Shown: positions 26,270-33,362 of the stretch, piece after piece | Position numbering within the stretch: position 1 is the stretch's first letter | Layout: every line of letters starts with the position of its first letter | Assembly: GCA_009691385.1 (NCBI GenBank) | Contig: SICQ01000003.1 | Coordinates: 1-37,070 of the forward strand | Length of the DNA stretch: 37,070 bases | Reading direction: 5' to 3' | DNA from: Candidatus Ryanbacteria bacterium | GTDB taxonomy: Bacteria; Patescibacteriota; Minisyncoccia; Ryanbacterales; GWA2-47-10b | Translations under genes and position numbers: made by a program | Notes under the pieces: generated by a model | Told to the model about the DNA's origin: nothing | Seen by the model: the letters and a program-made list of their open reading frames with translations, nothing else | Database searches by the model: none

Positions 26270-27127
26270 ATGGGTGATTTAAAGTCAGCAATCGCATCAG
26301 CATCAGCGGTACTCATCGTACTCCCCGACTCGGTGCGTGATAAAGATTATTTGGCGGCTTTGCAGATACAGAAAATAGCGCCACAAAAAACAGAACTTAT
26401 CGCACCTGAGGCAAAAGAGCTCGAATGGAAAGATACCTTTGGTCTTGAACGCGGCAAGCGTGAATTTGTTATTGATATCAACACAGCACTCACGCCCGTA
26501 GATGAACTCCGTTACGAAAAGACTGATACTACCCTCTCGATCTACCTCTCACATAAAGGCGCCTTTAATGAAAAGGCACTTTCATGGGGTGAGCATCGCG
26601 CGCCTGCCGATCTTTTTATCACTCTTGGTTTTTCATCGGAAAGTGAGGCAAAAAAAGCAATCGAAAACCTTCCTCGCAAGGGAGCTGCGCGACATATCTG
26701 GGTAGAAGGAGATACCAATGGCCACAGTGCGCCCGCTACCACGAAACTCTCGACGATATCGGCGGGTCTTTTGGGAAGATTGGTTGTCCGTTCACGCATT
26801 GATACTGATACCAATACTCTTTGGTCATTCATCACCCGTGATGATTTTGCAAAGACAAATGCGGGTCCGCACGAACTCCCCAGTCTTATGGCTACCTATG
26901 CGTCACTCGCGTCACTACCCGAACACGCCTTAGTCTTTTGGCAACATGATGACGCGGGTACCCAAGGATTTTTTAGATCAGAGAACGCACAACTAGTGAA
27001 TGATATCGCGCGACACCTCGGGAAAATGCCAGAAAACCCACACTATGTGACACTCGCTTCGTTTGCCAACTTTATCGAGGCGGAGATGGAGACACGCAAA
27101 TTGCTCCGTGAACTCAAAGTGCGCTAG
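26270..27127 (+). CDS. conserved hypothetical protein upstream of pilB/gspE
   Basis: 285-aa ORF with an even soluble composition; no confident family. Confidence 0.75.
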   Translation: MGDLKSAIASASAVLIVLPDSVRDKDYLAALQIQKIAPQKTELIAPEAKELEWKDTFGLERGKREFVIDINTALTPVDELRYEKTDTTLSIYLSHKGAFNEKALSWGEHRAPADLFITLGFSSESEAKKAIENLPRKGAARHIWVEGDTNGHSAPATTKLSTISAGLLGRLVVRSRIDTDTNTLWSFITRDDFAKTNAGPHELPSLMATYASLASLPEHALVFWQHDDAGTQGFFRSENAQLVNDIARHLGKMPENPHYVTLASFANFIEAEMETRKLLRELKVR

Positions 27128-27136
27128 AATAGAAGC

Positions 27137-28807
27137 GTGGCATTTGACGAAGAAGAACAAAAAGAAAAGCTCAGTCAACTCCAACAAAAAGAGGAGGAAG
27201 ATTTAGCTCAACTGCTTGCTAAAAGATATAAAACTCCTTATCTCAACTTGGGGCGTGCCTTTATTGATCTTGATGCGCTTAAACTTGTACCGAGAGATCG
27301 CGCCGAGGCGGCTGGTCTTGCGGTCGTACAATCAACTGGCAAAAAACTACAAATCGCTGTCAAAAATCCAACACTCGATAAAGCAAAAGAAATAGTGACC
27401 GAACTACGCCGCGATGGCTATCAGCCACAACTTTTTTTGGTATCCATGCGAAGCTTAAAACATGCGTGGGTTCGCTACGAGGAAGCTGGCGAAGAAACCC
27501 CGAGCATTACCAATGTCATTGATATTTCAAAAGATAAGATTGTTGAATTCCGCCGTGAGATAAAAACGACAAAAGATTTTGAACGGATGTTGAGTGAAAA
27601 AATCTCACAGGGTAAAACCAAACGAGTGACTGACTTGCTTGATTATGTATTAGGAGGCGCATTTGAACTTGTCGTCTCTGATATCCATGTCGAACCGGCA
27701 GAAGATGCCGTACATATGCGCGTTCGTCTCGACGGTTTACTCCAAGATATCGTGAGCTTCTCACACGATATGCACAAAATGCTATTGGTGCGCATCAAGC
27801 TTGTCTGCGAACTCAAACTCAATATTCATGATAAATCACAAGACGGCCGCTTTACTATTCGCGCAGGTGAATCTGATGTGGAAGTGCGCGTCTCAACCCT
27901 CCCCGGCCCCTATGGCGAATCGATTGTCATGCGTATTTTGCACCCACGCGCCATTGAGACATCGTTTGAAGATCTCGGTATCCACCCCGTACTTCTTGAA
28001 CTTATTGAAAGAGAAATCCAAAAACCAAATGGCATGATCATCACCACCGGCCCTACCGGATCTGGTAAAACCACCACACTCTATGCGTTTATCAAAAAAC
28101 TCAATGAGCCGGGGGTGAAGATTATCACCATCGAAGATCCTATTGAATATCACATCAAAGGCATTACCCAGACGCAAATCAATAAAGAAGCTGGCTACAC
28201 CTTTGAGACAGGGCTCTCGGCAATCGTGCGTCAAGACCCTGATATCATTCTAGTCGGTGAGATGCGCAACCGCGAAACCGCGGAGATTGGCATGCAGGCG
28301 GCACTCACTGGTCACCTCGTATTCTCCACACTCCACACCAACAACGCACCTGGCACCATCCCCCGCCTTATTGATCTTGGTGTACCACCAAATATCATCG
28401 CGCCTGCCATCAACCTTGCTATCGCCCAGCGCCTCGTGCGTATCTTGTGTCCGCACTGCAAAAAACAAATGCCGCCGACACCCGAACAAATGACAACAAT
28501 AAAAAAACTGATGGAAACTTTGCCCCAAAAATATACGCGCCCGACGCTCGACAATATATCACTCTGTACACCGGGCGGATGTGGTGAGTGTAACTTTCTC
28601 GGATACAAAGGACGCCTCGCGGTCTTTGAAGCATTTTTAATTGATGACGATATGGAGCGCCTTATCTTAAAAAATCCTTCGGAAGCAGCGGTACGCGAGG
28701 CCGCAATCGCACAAGGAATGGCAACACTCGAACAAGATGGCATCTTAAAGCTCTTGCAGGGCATCACCTCGTGGGACGAACTCAACCGCATCGTCGGTTT
28801 AATCTAA
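27137..28807 (+). CDS. pilB: type II/IV secretion or pilus assembly ATPase (GspE/PilB)
   Basis: GPTGSGKTTTLYAFI, ITIEDPIEY, GEMRNRETAEIGMQAALTGHLVFSTLHTN, CPHCKK...CGECNFLGYKGR. Confidence 0.95.
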   Translation: MAFDEEEQKEKLSQLQQKEEEDLAQLLAKRYKTPYLNLGRAFIDLDALKLVPRDRAEAAGLAVVQSTGKKLQIAVKNPTLDKAKEIVTELRRDGYQPQLFLVSMRSLKHAWVRYEEAGEETPSITNVIDISKDKIVEFRREIKTTKDFERMLSEKISQGKTKRVTDLLDYVLGGAFELVVSDIHVEPAEDAVHMRVRLDGLLQDIVSFSHDMHKMLLVRIKLVCELKLNIHDKSQDGRFTIRAGESDVEVRVSTLPGPYGESIVMRILHPRAIETSFEDLGIHPVLLELIEREIQKPNGMIITTGPTGSGKTTTLYAFIKKLNEPGVKIITIEDPIEYHIKGITQTQINKEAGYTFETGLSAIVRQDPDIILVGEMRNRETAEIGMQAALTGHLVFSTLHTNNAPGTIPRLIDLGVPPNIIAPAINLAIAQRLVRILCPHCKKQMPPTPEQMTTIKKLMETLPQKYTRPTLDNISLCTPGGCGECNFLGYKGRLAVFEAFLIDDDMERLILKNPSEAAVREAAIAQGMATLEQDGILKLLQGITSWDELNRIVGLI

Positions 28808-28838
28808 TAGCTGACTACGACAACTACTTCACTAACCG

Positions 28839-29120
28839 CTATTTGAGCAGTCTGAATACCAGCGAAACGGTTTCTCTCCGTAATATCCAAAACACCCAAG
28901 TCAGAGCTGTAGCGAACGCCAAGTTAATGGCTGCGCCGAGATAATCGAATTCTATATTGGAACCGTTATATTCTCCCTTAAATATATAAGAATTCATTGG
29001 CCATCCATAGTCTCCCCTGCAGCCAGCAATACAATCAACTGGTGCTATGGTCGCAAAAGATGGGTAGACAAAAATACCAAATAAAATTAAGAATGTGACA
29101 AATGTTAAAATATATTTCAT
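28839..29120 (-). CDS. membrane protein, hypothetical
   Basis: 93-aa ORF with signal/TM at the N-terminus and a C-terminal TM; TGATATAAT upstream. Confidence 0.6.
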   Translation of the reverse strand: MKYILTFVTFLILFGIFVYPSFATIAPVDCIAGCRGDYGWPMNSYIFKGEYNGSNIEFDYLGAAINLAFATALTWVFWILRRETVSLVFRLLK

Positions 29121-29163
29121 TTGAACTTTATTATATCACTTCCTCTCGAAAGCGAATAGGAAG

Positions 29164-29196
29164 CTTTCTCGCAAGAATCTCCAGACAATGTGCCCA
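29164..29196 (-). repeat. 33-bp direct repeat, copy 1
   Basis: ctttctcgcaagaatctccagacaatgtgccca, identical to 30028-30060. Confidence 0.93.
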
Positions 29197-29210
29197 TGCG
29201 CATAAATGAA

Positions 29211-29229
29211 ATGGACGTCCGACATCCAT
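29211..29229. repeat. palindrome ATGGACGTCCGACATCCAT flanking RAYT
   Basis: Matches the reverse complement of 29903-29921 at 18/19. Confidence 0.85.
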
Positions 29230-29242
29230 TCATTTCATTTAT

Positions 29243-29884
29243 CTATTCCAGCAAGGACCCTTCGAGCTCTTTGGATAAAGATTTGCGTGCAATAATATCG
29301 GCGAGGGATGCTCGCGCAAAATCCTTGTACTCCCTCGCGTCCTGAAACTGCTTGAGTATTATTGCGGTGTTACATAATTTTTTATTTGTGTTGCCAATAT
29401 ATTCTTCCCAACTACTCTTGATAGCTTGCTTAATCCCGTGCACCTCATTGTTAAGATTAATATATGCGCTCACATGAAGTAGATATTCGTTTGAGACAAT
29501 GTGAGTTGAACGAAATTTACCAGCAAACAAAACGCCGCTTCTGTTGTGTCGGTGGTTAAAATATTTTGTGTAGCCACCAACCAATCTTTTAACAAATTCG
29601 CTTACGCCGTTTTCTACCTGTTGCCGCACGAGCAAATGAAAATGGTTTGGGTTAAGACAATAACAAACGATATCTACCAATCGACCTTTACGAGATGTTA
29701 CACGACCAAGTCTTCTGTCGAGCATGTATTCGTAAATACTTCCAACGGGCTCAATCGTGTTGAAAATCTCAACGCTCTTGAGAAATCTGTTGAGATCTTT
29801 TCCATCCATGAATATCTTCCTTTTATCAACCCCGCGATTGCAAATATGATAGTGCTCCCCAGCAGCAAAGATTGTCTTTCCCAT
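29243..29884 (-). mobile_element. REP-associated tyrosine transposase (Y1/IS200-like family)
   Basis: GEHYHICNRGVDKRKIF, YCLNPNHFHLLVRQ (HUH), YTKYFNHRHNRSGVLFAGKFRS. Confidence 0.9.
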
Positions 29885-29902
29885 GTCTTACATTGTACCA
29901 AA

Positions 29903-29921
29903 ATGGACGTCGGACGTCCAT
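29903..29921. repeat. palindrome ATGGACGTCGGACGTCCAT flanking RAYT
   Basis: 9-bp perfect arms around one central base. Confidence 0.88.
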
Positions 29922-29931
29922 TACATTACAT

Positions 29932-29968
29932 AAAAAACAAAAATGCCCGCAGGATGTTCCGTGCGAGC
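29932..29968 (-). terminator. rho-independent terminator of the candidate ncRNA
   Basis: Minus: GCtCGCAcGGaacatCCTGCGgGC followed by ATTTTTGTTTTTT. Confidence 0.7.
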
Positions 29969-30027
29969 CTTGAGTGAGAAAATGCGGACTCACCCCTTCG
30001 GGCTACCGTTAAAGAGTCACTTATTCA

Positions 30028-30060
30028 CTTTCTCGCAAGAATCTCCAGACAATGTGCCCA
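30028..30060 (-). repeat. 33-bp direct repeat, copy 2 (inside the candidate ncRNA)
   Basis: Identical to 29164-29196. Confidence 0.93.
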
Positions 30061-30271
30061 GGCATGGGTGCCACAGGCTGAAGGCCTCTTCGAGGAGCAA
30101 TCGCGCCGACCCCTCCTCGCAGAGCGCAATATGCTTTAGAATAAAGCTACATTATGCGCTGTGAGGAAGGGGACCAGATTGTCCGTGTACTAAAAGAAGG
30201 CCCAGATAAGGTAAACCTCAATTGTCTGGAGATTTTCAGGAGAAAGCCTCTTCTGAAGAACAATGACCACT

Positions 30272-30300
30272 ATTATAGCTAAAATATAGCCACATGTCAA
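30272..30300 (-). promoter_or_regulatory. consensus promoter TTGACA-17-TATAAT, antisense to ruvB
   Basis: Minus: -35 at 30295-30300 overlaps the ruvB ATG, -10 at 30272-30277. Confidence 0.88.
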
Positions 30301-31298
30301 TACCAGCCCAAAAACTCGATGACCGCTCGCTCGACAGCACCTTACGCCCCGCACGCTGGGACGAATACATTGGCCAGCACCAGATAAAAGAGAATTTGGC
30401 TATTTTGATCGAAGCTGCTAAAAAACGAGGTGAGCCGCTCGAACATTTACTCTTTTATGGCCCTGCCGGCCTTGGTAAAACGACACTCGCCCACCTTATC
30501 AAAAACGAAATGGGCGCCCAGATGAAAATAACTTCGGGCCCTGCGATCGAACGGGTGGGAGATCTTGCCTCAATCCTCACCAATCTTTCTTCGGGTGATA
30601 TTTTGTTTATTGATGAAGTACACCGGCTCAACAAACTTATCGAAGAGATCCTCTACCCCGCCATGGAAGCTCGGTCACTCGATATCATCATTGGCAAAGG
30701 GCCTGCTGCGCGCACCATACAGCTCGAGCTCCCCTCTTTTACTCTTATTGCGGCTACTACCCGCGTAGCACTCCTTTCCTCGCCGCTACGCTCACGCTTT
30801 TCGGGTGGCACCTTCCGACTCGAGTTTTATTCGGAAGATGATCTCAAAGAAATCTTACGCCGTTCGGCAAAACTTCTTGGTATCGCCGCCGAACAAGACG
30901 CGCTCACTGAAATCGCCAAGCGAAGCAGGTTTACACCGCGTGTTGCCAACCACCTTCTCAAGCGTTGTCGTGATGTAGCAGAAGTCAGGGGTGACGGTGT
31001 CATCACTGATAGAATCGCGCGTATGGCGCTCGAACTTCTTGAAATTGACGAAGTAGGACTATCGTCAGAAGATAGACGCATACTCGATATATTGATAGAA
31101 AAATTTGCTGGTGGGCCCGTAGGGGTCGCGACACTCGCCGCCGCATCATCAGAAGAAGTGAGTACTATCGAGGAGATCCATGAACCGTATCTCATGCGTC
31201 TTGGTTTTATTGAACGAACACCACGAGGTAGGATGGCTACGCGTCGCGCCTATGAGCACCTAGGTGCTACGCCACCCGCAACCCTTTTCAATACATGA
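30294..31298 (+). CDS. ruvB: Holliday junction DNA helicase RuvB
   Basis: [55 protein letters not shown]. Confidence 0.97.
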   Translation: MSIPAQKLDDRSLDSTLRPARWDEYIGQHQIKENLAILIEAAKKRGEPLEHLLFYGPAGLGKTTLAHLIKNEMGAQMKITSGPAIERVGDLASILTNLSSGDILFIDEVHRLNKLIEEILYPAMEARSLDIIIGKGPAARTIQLELPSFTLIAATTRVALLSSPLRSRFSGGTFRLEFYSEDDLKEILRRSAKLLGIAAEQDALTEIAKRSRFTPRVANHLLKRCRDVAEVRGDGVITDRIARMALELLEIDEVGLSSEDRRILDILIEKFAGGPVGVATLAAASSEEVSTIEEIHEPYLMRLGFIERTPRGRMATRRAYEHLGATPPATLFNT

Positions 31299-31513
31299 TA
31301 ACTATTTTCGCCACTATTGCGTTCGCACTTTTTGTGGGACTCTACACCCTCGGTATTTGGATGGCTACTTGGCAAGAAGAGGAGCTTTCTCTCTCACACG
31401 AAAAAGCGGTGCATATGAATATTATTATCATCGCCATTTCTTTTGTACTCCTTGTTATAGCACTCTGGGCGTTTATCCATATCAATTGGGATACTCTCAT
31501 CCTCACCCTCTAA
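31295..31513 (+). CDS. small membrane protein, hypothetical
   Basis: 72-aa ORF with two TM segments; 4-bp overlap with ruvB and TAATG junction with the next gene. Confidence 0.7.
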   Translation: MITIFATIAFALFVGLYTLGIWMATWQEEELSLSHEKAVHMNIIIIAISFVLLVIALWAFIHINWDTLILTL

Positions 31514-32028
31514 TGGTCACTCTTCAACCGAACGAAAAAATATTGATGACAATTCACAAACACTGGTTTGTCTTTTTTGGTCGCATGCTCGCCTTGCTCT
31601 CGGTGGGTGTCGTGCCACTCTTTGGATTTTTGTTTGCGCCTGAGCTCGGATCTTTTATCAACCCAGACTCACTCTGGTACCTCCTTCTCTTTTTTGCCAT
31701 GATCTGGTGGCTCGTACTACTCTTTCTCTTTTTTATTGAATGGCTTGATTATTGGCTTGATGCATGGATAATTACCGATCAACGAATTATTGATATTGAA
31801 CAAAAAAGTCTCTTCCGACGCGAGGTATCCGAATTCGTCATCGCGCGCATTCAAGATATCAAGATTGAGACACCGGGATTTATTGGTACTGTACTCAAAT
31901 TTGGTAACATCCGCATACAAACCGCTGGCGAGGAAAGTTTTACGATTGAGACGGTGCCCCATCTCAACGAGATAAAAAATCTTATTATGTCATTCGCGCA
32001 CAAAGGCGCGATACGCGACCCCGACTAA
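31513..32028 (+). CDS. membrane protein with a PH-like domain
   Basis: [22 protein letters not shown], two TM, then WIITDQRIIDIEQKSLFRREVSEFVIARIQDIKIE. Confidence 0.8.
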   Translation: MVTLQPNEKILMTIHKHWFVFFGRMLALLSVGVVPLFGFLFAPELGSFINPDSLWYLLLFFAMIWWLVLLFLFFIEWLDYWLDAWIITDQRIIDIEQKSLFRREVSEFVIARIQDIKIETPGFIGTVLKFGNIRIQTAGEESFTIETVPHLNEIKNLIMSFAHKGAIRDPD

Positions 32029-32042
32029 TACAACCAAACCAT

Positions 32043-32591
32043 ATGTCAGGACATAATAAATGGGCCCAGATCAAGCGCCAGAAGGCTGTGACTGACGGCA
32101 AGCGTAGTAAGATGTTTGGTAAAATTGCACGCATCATCAGTATTGCCGCACGCGATAAGGGCCCCGACCCGAGCCTCAATATATCGCTCAAATCGGCGAT
32201 GCAAAAAGCGCGTGAGGTAAATATGCCGCAAGACAATATTGATCGTGCCATAAAAAAAGGTGTGGGGGGTGGCGAGGGGGTAACTCTTCAAGAATTTGTA
32301 TATGAAGCGTATGGGCCAGGTGGGGTAGCACTCCTTATGACGGGCATTACCGACAACAACAACCGAACTTCAAATGAAATAAAACATCTCTTATCGGAGC
32401 GTGGTGGCAAATGGGCAAACCCTGGAAGCGTACTTTGGGCATTTGAGAAAAAAGAAGCTGAATGGATCCCCCAAGAATATAGTCTTGTTGAAATCTCACC
32501 TACGGACACCGAGGCACTCTATAAACTTATGGACGCACTCGATGAGCATGATGATATCCAAGATATCTTTGTAAACAATAAAGAATCATGA
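32043..32591 (+). CDS. yebC: YebC/TACO1-family protein
   Basis: MSGHNKWAQIKRQKAVTDGKRSKMF, NMPQDNIDRAIKKGVG. Confidence 0.95.
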   Translation: MSGHNKWAQIKRQKAVTDGKRSKMFGKIARIISIAARDKGPDPSLNISLKSAMQKAREVNMPQDNIDRAIKKGVGGGEGVTLQEFVYEAYGPGGVALLMTGITDNNNRTSNEIKHLLSERGGKWANPGSVLWAFEKKEAEWIPQEYSLVEISPTDTEALYKLMDALDEHDDIQDIFVNNKES

Positions 32592-33049
32592 GAGTTCTTG
32601 GGGTTGACCCTGGTATTGAACGTGTCGGATGGGGTATCGTCGATACGATAGGGGCGGTATCGACCTACTACGACTGTGGGCGGATCACTACTCCACGCAC
32701 ACTCTCCCACCAGGGACGGCTTGAAATGATCGCGCAAGAACTTGGCACTATTATCAAAACAGCAAAGCCCGAGTGCGCGGTTGTTGAACGACTCTTTTTC
32801 GCAAAGAATAAAAAAACAGCGCTTGCGGTAGCGGAGGCACGGGGGGTTATCATGCTCACCTTATCGGCAGCTTCACTCCCGACGCAGGAATTTACCCCTA
32901 TGGAGGTTAAAATGGCGGTAACGGGCAATGGTAGAGCAGAGAAAAAACAGGTAGCGTGGATGGTACACAATATTTTGAAGGTACCATCTGAGGTCACCTC
33001 GGATGACGCGTTAGACGCGCTTGCTCTTTGCCTTATGATAGCAAAATAA
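32588..33049 (+). CDS. ruvC: crossover junction endodeoxyribonuclease RuvC
   Basis: RVLGVDPGIERVGWGIVD, VVERLFFAKNKKTALAVAEARGVI, DDALDALALCL. Confidence 0.96.
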   Translation: MRVLGVDPGIERVGWGIVDTIGAVSTYYDCGRITTPRTLSHQGRLEMIAQELGTIIKTAKPECAVVERLFFAKNKKTALAVAEARGVIMLTLSAASLPTQEFTPMEVKMAVTGNGRAEKKQVAWMVHNILKVPSEVTSDDALDALALCLMIAK

Positions 33050-33159
33050 GGTTATCCACAGAGTCTTGTATTGCCCTTTTCGCCAGCTCTCGGTATGTTC
33101 TTGGTATTAGATACGCAAGGTCGTAGATACTAGCAATAAATTAAGTACTTTTTGGGGAT

Positions 33160-33294
33160 ATGATACTACACACACAACCTTGGGCCGCAGACGACGAAAA
33201 GGAGTTCGCCGATGAAGATGAACTGACCGATGAAGAAGTGAGTGAAGACGACGCGGATGATGACGATGATACTTTTGAAGAAGAAGGCGTATAG
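33160..33294 (+). CDS. small highly acidic protein, hypothetical
   Basis: 44-aa ORF MILHTQPWAADDEKEFADEDELTDEEVSEDDADDDDDTFEEEGV followed by a terminator; too short for the ORF track. Confidence 0.6.
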   Translation: MILHTQPWAADDEKEFADEDELTDEEVSEDDADDDDDTFEEEGV

Positions 33295-33299
33295 TCCCT

Positions 33300-33327
33300 A
33301 CACCCCCGCAGTTGCGGGGGTGTTTTC
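33300..33327 (+). terminator. rho-independent terminator
   Basis: acacccccgcagttgcgggggtgttttctt. Confidence 0.88.
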
Positions 33328-33362
33328 TTGAAAAAAGGCCTTATTTTTGATATAAAAGGTGT

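Larger units (their letters stand above)
29932..30267 (-). ncRNA. candidate structured non-coding RNA of unknown family
   Basis: Consensus promoter immediately upstream on the minus strand; arms about 30221-30246 and 30028-30053 form 14 bp + internal loop + 7 bp; inner hairpin about 30110-30172; terminator at 29932-29968. Confidence 0.68.

Noticed and set aside
29943-30164. 73-aa plus-strand ORF MPAGCSVRALSEKMRTHPFG...
   Set aside because: Antisense to the candidate ncRNA, low-complexity composition, no start signals.
29932-30267. Assignment of the ncRNA as RNase P RNA, tmRNA or 6S RNA
   Set aside because: Conserved core sequences of these families could not be found by eye; a partial GGTAAACC string on the opposite strand is not enough. 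Infernal is needed to settle it.
30154-30282. 42-aa plus-strand [45 protein letters not shown] upstream of ruvB, resembling AHCLEILARK encoded by the 33-bp repeat
   Set aside because: The similarity is explained by the two arms of the RNA helix being reverse complements; promoter and terminator support a minus-strand RNA instead.
31264-32028. 254-aa version of the PH-like membrane protein
   Set aside because: Its N-terminal part is an alternate frame over the 31295-31513 gene; ATG at 31513 (TAATG junction) is more plausible.
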